Assembly: GCF_018139145.2 (NCBI RefSeq)
Contig: NC_059478.1
Coordinates: 806,001-870,000, forward strand
From: Gymnogyps californianus
Taxonomy: Eukaryota; Chordata; Aves; Accipitriformes; Cathartidae
Direction: 5' to 3'
DNA: 64,000 nucleotides
The notes below the pieces were generated by a model that saw only the letters and a list, made by a program, of their open reading frames with translations, did not search any database and was not told the origin of the DNA. Of this stretch, positions 36,961-49,110 are shown one piece after another. The position numbers and the translations under genes were made by a program. Position 1 is the first letter of the stretch, and every line of letters begins with the position of its first letter.

Positions 36961-37612
36961 TTCCTTTCACATATACCTGTGAGTTATGCAATGAGGCAAC
37001 TGATGTGTGACAGAAAGATTTGTATCTCTTGCACGTCTTTTTTTTTAAAAAAAGGAAAACATAAATTCATAAACGATAATAATGATAAAAATCCCTAAAA
37101 CCACTGACAGACACATAACCATTTAGTCCCACCCTACTGATGGATATGTAAGTTATAGCAGGTTGAAACTCACCTTCTGTTTTGTGGGAAATCAATATTT
37201 TTACATTTGTTTTGCTTCTGAACTGGCTTCTTTAATTTTATGAAGATGACAGTTAAAAGGATTTCATTTGAGAATGTAAAACTTCATTCAAAATATTATC
37301 TGTTATTTTAGTATTTTTCCATTATGGCACGTCATGTCAGCAGTACAAGCACATGAACCGTTTGACACATTTCACCCATCAGTGTCAAAATTTCAAACCT
37401 ATTCATTACAACCCACAATCTGCAAAGACACTTTGAAAAGAAAACAAATAAGACTTTTAAATCAGGAGGGAGAATCTATTGACTTTACTGATATTGTGGA
37501 AGCTCTTTACAAATGAACTAAAATAAAATATTTCAACTCTCGTATTAGGACATATCAGGAGTCGCTCCACATAATGGTGTCACTAACATCATAAAAAGTT
37601 CTTTAAACATAG

Positions 37613-38412
37613 ACTCACAGAATCATAGAACGGTTTGCATTGGAAAGGACCTTAAAGATCATCTAGTTCCAGTGCCCCTGCCATGGGCAGGGACACCTTC
37701 CACTAGATCAGGTTGCTCAAAGCCCCATCCAACCTGGCCTTGAACACTTCCAGGGAGGAGGCATCCACAACTTCTCTGTGAAACCTGTTCCAGTGCCTCA
37801 CCACCCTTACAGTGAAGAATTTCTTCCTAATATCTGATCTAAATCTTTTTTCAGTTTAAAACCTTTACCCCTCATCCTACCACTACACTCCCTGACAAAG
37901 AGTCCCTCCTCGTCTTTCCTATAGGTCCCCTTTAAGCACTGGAAGGCCGCTATAAGGTCTCCCCAGAGCCTTCTCTTCTCCAGGCTGAACAACACCAACT
38001 GTCTCAGCCTGTCCTCATAGGGGAGGTGCTCCAGCTCCCTGATCATCTTTGTGGCCCTCCTCTGGACCCACTCGAGCAGGTCCATGTCTTTCTTACGCTG
38101 GGGGCCCCAGAGCTGAGTGCAGTACTCCAGGTGGGGTCTCACGAGAGTGGAGTAAAGGGAGAGAATCACCTCCCTCAACCTGCTAGCCACACTTCCTTTG
38201 ATGCAGCCCAGGATGCGATTGGCTTTCTGGGCTGCCAGAACACATTGCTGGCTCATGTTCAGTTTTTCATCCACTAATACCTCCAAGTCCTTCTCCACAG
38301 GGCTGTTCTCAATCGACTCATCACCCAGCCTGTATTTGTGGCTGGGACTGCCCTGACCCATGTGCAGGGCCTTGCACTTGGTCTTGTTGAACTTCATGAG
38401 GTTTGCACGGGC
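37613..38412 (-). mobile_element. CR1 LINE, 5'-truncated, minus strand
   Basis: The plus strand starts CAGAATCATAGAACGG (the reversed tail), followed by the AAGGACCTTAAAGATCATCT block and the CCATGGGCAGGGACACC block of the CR1 3' untranslated region. It continues into the C-terminal coding region and stops at the CR1 segment coding for [14 protein letters not shown]. Beyond 38412 a small triple repeat of CCTATAAT type follows. Same subfamily as the copy at 60641-61348. Confidence 0.95.
37807..38397 (-). pseudogene. CR1 ORF2 C-terminal region, 196 codons open
   Basis: A continuous frame covers the C-terminal part of CR1 ORF2, starting at [14 protein letters not shown] and passing through [64 protein letters not shown] and [20 protein letters not shown]. 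It ends in a shifted tail before the usual stop. There is no RT catalytic box, because the 5' truncation lies after it, so it is not a functional enzyme. It is one of the best preserved CR1 coding pieces in the window. Confidence 0.92.
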
Positions 38413-40299
38413 CTATAATAGCCTATAATGATCCTATAGAATGTAAAATGTTTTGAACTGGCAAAAAATTCTTTTAAGTATTTTCCCTTTTAGAATTCTG
38501 TGAAAGTGAGTCAATTTCAATAAAAACAGAAATAAATAGTTCAAGTTAACCTAATTTTTTCCCAGTCAGAAAAAAAATCTATTTTTATCAAGATTTTTCC
38601 AAGTACTTATATCTATTTGTAGCTGAATGCTTTTCATTTTGTAAAAAATATGTAAGAAGTTTCCTTTAAAGTTTTTTAAAACAATTAAATGTTAAGGAAG
38701 AGATATGCCAACTCTGAATGGTTAGTCAACTGTACAACCAGCAAAGACACTTTCATTGGGGCTAGTATGTTCTTGTTCCACATATCCATGAGCAGTTGAA
38801 TCAATCTAAAATACTCTCCAGCAAACTTGGGACAAATGGGATAATTTTAGCAGCACTATCTTCAAAGCATTAAAGCTACTCAATGCTTCAATGTTTTAGA
38901 CGGTATTGGCTAATATTAGTGCTTGGAGGAAAATTGTGGTAGTTTTGTGAATTAGACTACTAGAGGATCCTGCTGGAATAAAGATCTCTTCAAGGAGAAC
39001 AGAGATTTGTTTACTTCCAGATAGGCTGGCTGCTTAGGAGGAATGGGGAAAAAAGAAATGACCAGGACTCCTTTTATGCTTATGACTTCTGATGGCTAAA
39101 ATTTCAGGAATAAAACATAATATATTTGAGTGGAAGCTTTTTACATTGGAGAACAGACCAACTTTTGCAAATTTCCAAGATCTAAAGAAATATAAATGTC
39201 TGTCTTCAGAACGTCACTTTATACAAAAGGTCTATGAAGTCATCATTATGACTATATCATTAGCTAATAAAAGACTAAATCATATTTCTTTTCATCTATG
39301 AACTCCAAATGGAAACAAAGACTGCAAACAAAATATTTAGAAGTAGTCTATGATGCACTATGATCGTCAAGATTAGGGGAAAACTCATCAATAAACACAA
39401 GAAATAAATGTTTCTGTAGGAGAGCACTATTTATACTTTTACTTAAAAACAAACTCTCCATGGGAAAGCTATGCTTTATGAAGAGGTCTAAAGGTAGAAA
39501 GACTAGTATGCTATTAATGATTGTCTTTGGAACAAGAGAAATCATAGTAGAGGTCACAAATATTAGAAATAATACTTAAAACCAATCATGAATAATAATT
39601 CTCAACAGAAAGGAGGTGCAGGTGGAGGAAGGTGCACCTTATAGGTTGCAAATTATAGAAAAAGACAATGTAATGTAGAACATGAAAATGTTTTTGGAAT
39701 TAAATGGTTTGAGGTAGGCAAATGGCTTGGCCTACAGCTCATATTCAGAGGTTACATTAAGGGTATTTTTTTTAAAAGAGTGTAATTTTTCCTCTTAGAA
39801 GTACTGAAGATTTGTTCCTAGCTTTCCCTGTGACGTATTGCTGCATCTCTGGTTACGTATAAATTCAGACACACAAATACCTTTCATATCCCATCCATGA
39901 TCTAGTCTCACACTGGAGTAAGACCTGAGCCCAGTCAATTTGGCATTTGATTAAAGATATGTGGATGCATGGATCAGTGGGAAGCCATGGCCAATATGGA
40001 CACTCTCTGTGATGTGAACCGTTAGGGAAATAGACCTGGATGATGGGGAACAGCGGACCACAGAGTGAACCTCTCCTGTGATCCAGTTCTAATGGTTAGA
40101 AATACTGAATAATATTTGTTCCTTCTTCACTGCTGATACAGCATCGGTTAAAGGAAAAGACAAAGCTTCTAGGGCCTCAAATGAAGTCAAATTTAGCCTT
40201 GAAAAAAGACAGGAAAAAATCCATGTAAATTATATGTAAAAACTGGCCATCAGTAGGCAAATTTTAGAGTAGATTCTTGGAAATTAGTTATCCTTCTTT
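38413..40299. other. gene-free spacer
   Basis: AT-rich DNA with nothing recognised. It opens with a short tandem triplication of GCCTATAATA-like units (about 38411-38440), directly at the 5' edge of the CR1. Confidence 0.55.
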
Positions 40300-40671
40300 A
40301 GGGCCAAAAAGATGGCTAAAGGATTGGAGAATCTCTCACACAAGGAGAGGCTAAGACAGCTGGGACTGTTCAGCCTGGAGAAGAGAAGGTTCAGAGGAAT
40401 CTTATCTATCTATATAAAAACCTGATGGAATTGAAACCCATGAAATTCTGTCTGAACATAAAAAACCACATTTTTACTGTAAAAGCAATCAAACACTGGA
40501 ACAGGTTGCCAGCGAGGTTGTAGAGTCTCCATTCTTGGAGATATTAAAAACCCAACTGGATGAAGTCCTGGACAACCAGTCCTAGCTGACCTTGCTTGAG
40601 CAGGGGGATTGGACTAGACAATCATCTCCAGAGGTGTCTTCTAATGTCAGCAATTTTGTCACATTCTTGTT
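40300..40671 (+). mobile_element. Decayed CR1 3' end
   Basis: Begins at the CR1 segment around AAGATGGCTAAAGGATTGG and continues through GACTGTTCAGCCTGGAGAAG (the LFSLEKRR motif region), the CACTGGAACAGGTTGCC block and GGATTGGACTAGACAATC. The final tail is lost in mutation. There are many small deletions, so it is old. Its 3' end matches the subfamily at 21665-22405. Confidence 0.9.
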
Positions 40672-41529
40672 CTGAACTGCCATATTGATGGATAACAATG
40701 GCTTCACTTTATAACCTTGCATGAATGAATGCAAATATGACTTCATTAATTTGCCTTAACCCTCAATAAGAATCAATTAAAAGTACATTAAGAAATACGA
40801 TTTTTTTTTTAGGAGAAAGTGAATTTTGAGTCCTGAGAAGTCTTTTTCTTTGTATCAGAAGTGACAAAAACATCCACAAGTATTCCAGAAGAGATCTCAT
40901 GCTTTGAAAAAGTCTCAGCTTTGAGCTGTACAGACAATACTGACCAAATTTTCAGTACAACACGCTGATAATCTCCAAATACTTTAGACTTTGCACAGCA
41001 ACATGACCTTTCTTTTTATTTTAGAGATGTGCCCAATAATCTAATAGGCTGTTTAGGCGAGTCTAGTACTAATTATATATCAATGGAATTTGTCTTTAAT
41101 GCTCAATACTGCACTGAACTGCTTCTGCTGATCTGTCAATATGTCTACAAGAACACTGTATTTCCCCACAGCTCTGTGTGAAAAGTCAGCACCTTAGAGA
41201 CTTTTACAGTCTCTTTCTCTTCCTTTCAGTCTTCTGTCTCTCACATCTTCTGTGTTGCAGCCAGAGAAGTCCATACAAATAACAAATAACAAATAATAAT
41301 CCATAATAAATAACAAAACTTTTTTTTTAAAAAGTATCTCATTAAAGACCAACATCACTACTGCACCACTGCTGTTGCTCTGAGAATTGTCTGGAAAAAC
41401 TGATTAGAAATATAAAAAAGGACAGACTAACAGGAAAAGACAGACAGAATTTGGAGAATAGCAACAAAAAACTGCAAAATAGCTAACAACCTGTTCTTAA
41501 AGGAAAAGAGACTGCAAAAAAATGGGATG

Positions 41530-41965
41530 GAGATTAGTTAACCCATTTCAGGAAGATGCAGTATAAGCAGGAAGACCTGTGTGGTGGTCGATCCCAAGAC
41601 CCACCCTTGGCAAAAGGGCTGGATAACAACAACTGGTAAGATAAGAGTGTGAATGTCAACAGTGTCTGGATTGAAAATAGAGAGCTGTCTTGAGAGGATC
41701 TTGCTCCAAAAATGATCACATTGAAGAAGAAATGGAATCTGTGTGAGTGTGGGGGGGAATTGGATCTTTCGGGTGTTCGTTATAGAAGGGTATTGGGAAA
41801 TCTGTAGGTGTTCATTAACATTTTGTAAATGTCTAGAATTGTTGTTTATCAGTTGTATTGCTGATAGTGATCATGGTTGCATAGTTCCTCATTGCTGGTT
41901 AATGGTATGTCGTTACTAAATCAATAAACCACTTTAATCCTGATTTAGTGTAAATTACATTGAGT
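41530..41965 (+). other. Possible old LTR-like or untranslated-region-like element (weak)
   Basis: Contains a GC-richer head (GATCCCAAGACCCACCCTTGG), a GGGGGGG-bearing middle and an AT-rich end with AATCAATAAACCACTTTAATC, a good AATAAA polyadenylation signal. This order resembles an LTR or a 3' untranslated region. I found no terminal inverted bases, duplication or coding partner. Confidence 0.2.
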
Positions 41966-44900
41966 GGCTTTTCCCTGCAAGAATATGAAAGTCTTAATAT
42001 TGACTGAAATGATGACATAGTTGGCATGAGAAATTATTTGTTGAGGCCATTCACATACGAAAAAGCATTTTTTGTTCAGGAGCAACTAACAGAAAACAAG
42101 GGATGAGAAGCTGCCAGTCCTATATCATCACTGTCAGAGGTCTTGTAGCTCTCGCTCCTTTTCTTGCTCAAGAGACGAAATACTATCAAGTCTCCCTGAG
42201 CAACCCCTGTGAAGTCTCCAGCTGCAATCATTCCCGCATGCCTAGTCACATGGGAAAAAGGGGAAGCTACTTCTATAAGGCTTACATACACAGGAAATTT
42301 TATTTAGTTTAATTATATATATTTTAAGAAAATTAGAAAATGAGTATAATTTAAAAAATCTTCTTCCTCAACACTCCAGCTGTGTGCGTATGTCCAGTCA
42401 GGTCTGCTCAGCACTTGATGTATGGACATCTCAAAAATAATTCTATGGTACCATCAACTCTTCTACAGCTGATACTGCTGTGAGACAAAGAACAGGTTGT
42501 TATTCCTGTGTTTCATGCATCACGAACAAAATTATTCCCTCCCTTTGAACTGCAGAAGTTTTTATGTGACATTAAGGCATCAAGTCTTGTGAAAATGAGG
42601 ACACTCATTCTTGGAGAGGTGGGGAGGAAGGAAGTGATAAACCACTTGCTAGAAAGAAAAGGCTCATTTTCAGGTTGCTTTTAGCACATCACGACGTAGA
42701 TCATCATATTTGTAAACTACTACTTTTTGGAGTGATTAATCAAACTTTAAATCAAGAATTGAAAATGGAAAGCATGGTGGGTCCCTCACCTTTACAAACT
42801 GGTGCCTTATTCTGTGCTGAATCCTGTACAAAAGTGGCACTGACAAAACCAATATTAGTATCAAAAGAAAGGCACAAGATACTTCTTTATACTGTCACTT
42901 GGCACAGATTATTTTTATACTAGGTCTGCCAAAAATTGCTAAAATATTTTTACATCTCAAACCAAAGTTCTACAAGCTAGAGGAAAACATTAGGTATTAT
43001 TATCTAAAATATTTGTAATTTCAGGATTTAAAAAGTAACAATAACATTGTGACAGGTCTCCAAGTCCACAGGTGCTTTATGACAGATTTGTCTAAACCTT
43101 GATCATGCACTCACAGAATTGAGTGTTTTTCAGTCAAAATTCTTTATTAGAATATAATCTGGAATAATAAATTTTACATGAACTCAAGATTTGTGCCACT
43201 GGGCAATACAACAGAAAATAAAAAAGATTTATGCACTGCTCTGCAGCAGAGACAATGCAAAGATACAGTCAACTGTCAGTGAAGACTTAGGAAAAGCAAC
43301 TCTCCCCTTGCTGTTCTGGCTTCCAGATTGAATTGCGGTTGAGTTCTTGCTTCCAGATTTCATTTCCACCACTCAGCAACCTTCTGAGTGTTAATGAATG
43401 ATACCCATTCCTTGCTGGGCCTTGGGAACTCCTTCCCATTGCCCCTAAGGCCTGGATGACACTTGACAGAAATTTTATACCCTCTCTGCTGCAACTTCTC
43501 ATGCTCAGTTGCTCTTCCACCTGATCCAGTCATCCTACTTGACAGAACATAATTTAAAACTAATAACAAAAAAGCTAAATATACAGTCCATCAAAAATTA
43601 TCATGTTTGTTAGAGTTAAATAAACAAAATTACGTAAATAAACCAGATTTGTTTCATACTGTCATTCCTTTCCAGCTGCCCTTACCAAATGCACAACTCT
43701 GGGGCCAAAGACTGGAGGGAAACATCCATGGACCAGAGGACCCCAGGCTAGAAGAAACATACTAGAGGTTCTTTCTTAAAGGAGTTTACAGCACAATGGA
43801 GATGTAGTTCCCTGAAGAAGTTCCTTTCCCAGGCAGTTGAAAATCTTAACGTAAAGTAATCTGAAATGTTAAGGATCAATTAGACCTGGGGGCAAACATT
43901 AACTGGAAGGTTTGAAGGGGTCTGTTCTTTGGTTTTTTTCTTTTTTGAGATGCTCCATCAAGCCAAAACATGAACGCGCAACCTTCACCCTTTAGATGAA
44001 GTGAATTTACCCATTCAGTGTTTCTTAAAACACATATTTTTGTCCTTGGGGGAAAAAATGTCAAACAGCAGAAACAGATTTCCAACACTCAGAAAAAAAT
44101 TACATATATTTAAAACATCTCCCAAGGTGATGAAAGTATATTTTTCCCTGCAAGACTTTAAGAAGGATAAAAATGTAAACACCTACAGGTAGTCAGGGGA
44201 GCCATGACTGACAATGTTATTATTTATATTTACCTCATGTGTAAGAGCTCAATTTCTGAATGAAAAATCCAGTGTGGTTTATACACAACATCCCTTCATC
44301 TATCACCCTATTTTTATTTAATTTTTTTTATCACAAAGGAAAAACTTTTGTCTCTTCAATTTTCTCAAAAGGCCTTGCCATCTTGAAAGGAGCCATACAT
44401 AGAGGAATAGTCTAACATGCCGTGCTGTGTAATCCCCATGCATTTCTAATATTGGAAAAATCTGCCTCCTGGACTTCTGGAAGAAGATCATGGCTCTGCT
44501 GTGCCAACTGCATAGGCAAGGATCCACTGAGCTCCAGCTTGCTAAAAAGTCTAGAACTACTGTATTTACTTAGAGAGGATGTAGTCAATAAATATATCCT
44601 AGAGAGAGGAGAAATCTTGATTCTAATAATGGTGAGATATGAAACAGCTGAGGTCTCAGAGCATCGTTAGGTAATTCATAACTCTTCCCCAAAGCATTAA
44701 CATGCTCTACATTAGGATCACAATTTTCTTGTATCAGATATTTTTTTAAATAGAATGTCTCTGCAACAACTGCTTCCATAATCCTACAAGGGGTAGAAGA
44801 TGGAGAAAATTAGCACTTGGAAACATTGACATAGGTAAGAGGAATTTGGAATTAGATGTATATCAGTCAGAAATTGAGATATCTCATATGTTACATTTTT

Positions 44901-46588
44901 ACAAGATTAATTGTAGCTACACTAGAATTTTGAGCTAATTTTGAGAAGAGAGAGACTCTGCCACCATAACTGAACAAGAAACCTATTCTGTAAAGCTCAG
45001 GCTACTTAGGATGAAACTACAGTGTCGAATGCTGTGTTGTATAGAAATGCTGAGCTGGATTTATTAGAGCTATTTCAGGTAACAGAAGCAGCTTATGCAT
45101 TGAGCATGGAGTTCGGAAGACTAATATGCATGTTCTTCTCCATGGGTCTGATAAACTTCCATAAGCACTGGTTATGTATCAAAATAGAAAAAATAGCAAA
45201 TTAGTTCACACTGAGATCCACGCTCCGAGAAAATGCTTGCAAAACCCAGGGGGTAGGCTGTAGTATGGAAATGTCCTTATATGCACAAAGCATCTTAAAA
45301 TCTTCCTAGGAAGGTAGTTTTCCTCGTTCAGAAACCTGCTGGTTAACTATTAAACCTTATTGGCTTCATCTCTGTATTTCATAAAAAATTTTCGTAAGGA
45401 CATAAAACATTTGAGATTATAAGATCCTTATTTCCCCATATTGCAGTATTTTTATCTGTGACAGAACTAACCTGATTTATACTGGGCTATGAAAAAAGTC
45501 TGTTGGGATAATCATAAAAATCACAGTGTTAGGATGCTCATCTGTTATCATAGTGGAACTTATTGTAATGTGGTGAAGAATACAATTAATTCAAAAGCCT
45601 TTGACTGCTTTCCATGCACTAGAGGCTTGAGTCTATTAAACCTACATAAGTATTGGTCATTTATTAGGAATGAATTTCATAATTGTACAAAGCCATTTTT
45701 TACATAAATAGCAGAAAGCACCAGACCAGATTAATGACTAAGGAATTGCCTGCCAAATTTCTTATTTAATTAAAACTTTGTCTTTTTCACTCTAAAAATG
45801 AGGAGAAAACTATCAGAAACTACTCAAAAGCTGTTTTCATGTTGTGCAAAAATAGTTGGGCTTTACTAATTTGAAAAAATAATAAAATTTTTCTGCTTTA
45901 TGTGTGAAGTTTTTTCCACTTTGTGTTTAAAAAGAAGATTATCTTGTGCAATAGAATTTAAGACTCAAATTCCACCACAGAAAAAATATCCATTTGCTGA
46001 TAAATAGAAGGCCTATAAATTATTATTACATTACTTTAAAAGAAGTCATTATTTTACACTTATTTGTTTAGGCCCCACCCAGGCCAGGGTTTCAGTATTC
46101 CAGCAGCTATGCATAGACATCTGAGAATGCAACACTTCCCTAACAATTTTAGGATCTAAATACATGTAAAATTGCAGAGGTAGGATTATTCCCATTCTAC
46201 AGACACCTACTGCACACGTAGGGTCTCAAAGGAGATTTTTGACACATTTAAAACTGTATCCGCCTCCCAGTCTGACACATCGGTCAGAAGATCACCTGGG
46301 TGTTACAGCACACAGAGTGACAAAGAACAAGTCCTGATTTTGGACAATACAGATTTCAGAGGAATCACCCCAACATTATGAAGGTCTTCTGGTTTCTTAG
46401 CGTTTTTCCCAGGTCAACACAGTGGAACTAACGAACTTTGCAAAGGAAACAGAACCCTGAATGTCTGCATTAAAGACAGCTCTTTCTTTTTGGGAGGAAA
46501 AAAATCATGTAGTTCCTTGTTCATCTCTAGTTAAGATATTTTGAAAGAGCTGAAGGCTCAATCTCCCTTCAATATGAAAAGGTCTTTT

Positions 46589-47268
46589 TTAACGGGTCTG
46601 GAAAGGACTCCAGCATGTCGTGCAGTCTAGACCCTTCTCAAAAGAGTTCCAGGCAGAGCCTCGCTCAGGTGTAGGCAGCTGTCCTGGCCTGAACAATACT
46701 TCATCTGCTACACCTTGAGGCATAAGGATGTACAAGAGAGCAGCAGGAAGTGCCACTCCCACAGCAACAGGAGAAGCAGAATCTTCTGATCTCTTCTTCA
46801 GTTCCTTTCCCAGTGTACAGTCAAAATCCACCATGTTAAAACTTAAAATTCTATTTTCCAATTCTTCTAGTGAACCCCTGACACAGTCGTGGTGGTCCCA
46901 GGCAATCCACCCCCAGGAAGATGGGTAAGAGGGAGTGTTATTCATTGTTCGAAGTTCAGCATATTTTGACAAAGAAAATAAAGTGTCAATAAGATTTCTT
47001 AATGGCAAGAACTTCTCTTCAGGACAGCTACAAAATCATTTCGAATGTAAGACAATTTCACAAGTGCAGAACAGAAAGAGCAGTTTTTTCTCGCATTTAA
47101 CCTGATTCTTTTATTTTTTGCCTTCCTCCCCCCCAAAAAATCCTGCCAATGTTCAGCTGGACTACAGAAGTGCTTCCATAAATGATAGCTTGTTTTTTGT
47201 CCTGGTGGATCAGTACAAGGATATTTTTCGGTTCCAAGGGGAGTATCACACAAGGGGAGTCAACACAT
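46589..47268 (-). other. Two overlapping open frames, unknown protein or old retrocopy
   Basis: On the minus strand one frame runs from a stop near 47268 to a stop at 46999 (with CDTPLGTEKYPCTDPPG and SYHLWKHFCSPAEHWQDFL). A second frame, open from about 47020, runs to a TAA at 46589 (with LIDTLFSLSKYAEL, SYPSSWGWIAWDHHDC, ELENRILSFNMVDFDC and a short hydrophobic PVAVGVALPAALLYI segment). One frameshift near 47010 would link them. Neither has a convincing ATG where it opens. The residue mix, rich in Trp, Cys and His, looks more like protein than like translated AT-rich noise. I do not recognise it, and frames of this length also occur by chance in 64 kb. It lies just left of LTR 4 but in the opposite orientation, so it is not that virus's gene. 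Confidence 0.25.
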
Positions 47269-47289
47269 TATAGCTTAGGCATTTGAAGA

Positions 47290-47887
47290 CATGCTGGTTT
47301 TGGCTGGGATAGAGTTAATTTTCTTCAGAGTAGCCAGTATGGGGCTATGTTTTGGATTTGTGCTGAAAACAGTGTTGATAACACAGGGATGTTTTAGTTA
47401 CTGCTGAGCAGTGCTTACACAGAGTCAAGGCCTTTTCTGCTTCTCACCCCACCCCACCAGTGAGTAGGCTGGGGGTGCACAAGAAGCTGGGAGGGGACAC
47501 AGCCGGGAGAGCTGACCCCAACTGACCAAAGGGATATTCCATACCATATGATGTCATGCTCAGCATATAAAGCTGAGCGAAGAAGAAGGAAGAGGGGGGG
47601 GATGTTGGGACTGATGGCGTTTGTCTTCCCAAGTAACCATTACGCGTGATGGAGCCCTGCTTTCCTGGTAGACGGCTGAACCCCTGCCTGTCGATGGGAA
47701 GCAGTGAATGAATTCCTTGTTTTGCTTTACTTGTGTGCACAGATTTTGCTCTACCTATTAAACAGTATCTCAGCCCACAAGTTTTCTCACTTTTACCCTT
47801 CTGATTCTCTCCCACATCCCACTGGGTGGGGGGAGTGAGTGAGCAGCTGTGTAGGGCTTAGTTGCCGGCTGCAGTTAAACCACGACA
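47290..47887 (+). mobile_element. Solo LTR 4, divergent member, perfect duplication
   Basis: Flanked on both sides by GAAGA (47285-47289 and 47888-47892), a perfect 5-bp target-site duplication that fixes both ends. The first bases are CATGCTGGTTTTGGCTGG, so the usual TGTC start is mutated; the end GGTTAAACCACGACA is intact. TATA-like CATATAAA at 47564-47571 with TGATGTCAT upstream, ATTAAA at 47757-47762. The part before the TATA resembles LTR 1, and the last about 125 bases match the family. The segment from about 47572 to 47756 (with AACCATTACGCGTGATGGAG) is unlike the corresponding part of the other four copies. No internal viral genes. Confidence 0.93.
47550..47571 (+). promoter_or_regulatory. 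LTR 4 core promoter region
   Basis: ATGATGTCAT, a CRE-like site, followed by CATATAAA, a one-base variant of the TATATAAA seen in the other four LTRs. Confidence 0.5.
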
Positions 47888-47892
47888 GAAGA

Positions 47893-48926
47893 TCATGTCA
47901 ATCTCTTCATGTTAAATCTGTCTCCTCAGCTACCTGTGAGGCTTATCTCAACTTGCCTAAGGACCTGTGAATACACTTTGTTTCTCAGTAAGCCCTAATA
48001 CTAGAAGAGCTACAGCTTTAAAACAGTGTTTCAGTAAAATTAATCTAGCTGGCATGCATGACTTAACTCACTTTATTACAGGATAAAATTCTCCTTTGTC
48101 TCAATGAGCTACTCAGGTGACAGGTCTCACCTTCTCAAGAGCAAACCCAGACTTACAACCACTCTGAGACTTTCCCGGGTACAAGCTACCTCTATATGCA
48201 ATTATGACAATGCAACAGGCTCAGTGGAGCTTAACACTAAATGAATTCTCTTTTCAGAGACAGTATACAGTGAGTTGTTTAAAGTGATTAAAACAGACAT
48301 TTTCTCCAAACTGGATTATTTTTATTCTTTCATCTAAAAAGGTACAAGACAAGCTAAGGAAATGTATTGGGAAAAAAAAAGTTTTCTGTATATTTCTCCT
48401 AAACCTTTATCTTTCCTGTCAAGGTTTATTAAGCTGTTGTTAGCCTGGTGGCCACAATCTCTGGGTAGGGAGGGACAGCCTGCACTATTGAAGCACATTC
48501 TTTGTCTCAAAGTCAGTGGCACTCTTGACATCTCAATCAACTACTCATCCTCTACCTCTACTCACTGCCAAGCTTTGACTAGTATCTTTAAGGCTTTTTT
48601 ATGTCCTTTGATCATCAAATCCCAGATCTTTAGTCTGATTCATTACAGATGTTTCCAACCTACCAGATCTCGAGCCAGAAGCATTTCTAATGACCTTTTG
48701 CTATTCATGCCATCAGGGAATTTATGTCTGCCACCTGTATTTTCCTTCTTACTTCTCCTTTGATTTAATTTTGGGCATTCTGATATATCAGGGAACATCA
48801 TACAGCTAAACATACTTCATTACACAAAACACTCATAATTCCTCTGTTCCTAACAGCCGTACTTGATGTTGTGATTATCCTGTTTCATTAGATCACCCTT
48901 CGCTCCTCCACCTCTCTCCCCCATTT
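47893..48926. other. gene-free spacer
   Basis: Nothing recognised. The 133-codon plus-strand open frame at 48362-48763 has no motif I know, and its sequence looks like translated non-coding DNA. Confidence 0.5.
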
Positions 48927-49110
48927 TCAGAAAATCATACAATCACTGAGGTTGGAAACCTCAGAAGCTTTCTAGTGCAGTTCAGACCAGGTTGCTCAGG
49001 GCTTTGTCCAGTGCAGGGCTTGAAAACCTCCAAGGATGGAGAAAGCACAGCCTCTCTGTGCAATCTGTTCCACTGTTTGTCTGTCCTATTTTCATGCACC
49101 ATGCGTCTGA
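48927..49110 (-). mobile_element. Decayed CR1 3' end, minus strand
   Basis: The plus strand reads AAAATCATACAATCACTGAGG then GTTGGAAACCTC, CAGGTTGCTCAGGGC and a degraded CTCTCTGTGCAATCTGTTCC, all blocks of a reversed CR1 3' end. About 180 bp remains, with an A10 run after it. Confidence 0.85.

Larger units (their letters stand above)
30359..37612. other. Stretch without recognisable gene
   Basis: Mostly AT-rich, with an A18 run at 34001-34018. The part from about 35880 to 36960 is GC-richer and is listed separately. Other open frames (for example 32565-32858) have no motif I recognise. Confidence 0.5.
40672..47284. other. Stretch without a firmly identified gene
   Basis: AT-rich. Two weak items inside are listed separately: an LTR-like segment at 41530-41965 and a pair of minus-strand open frames at 46589-47268. 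An exon-like but unrecognised minus-strand frame at 42076-42291 is mentioned among the rejected items. Confidence 0.5.

Noticed and set aside
42076..42312. Exon-like frames on both strands (minus strand with AGMIAAGDFTGVAQGDLIVF)
   Set aside because: The minus-strand frame reads somewhat like protein, but it is only 71 codons, no family is recognised, and no clear splice sites support an exon.
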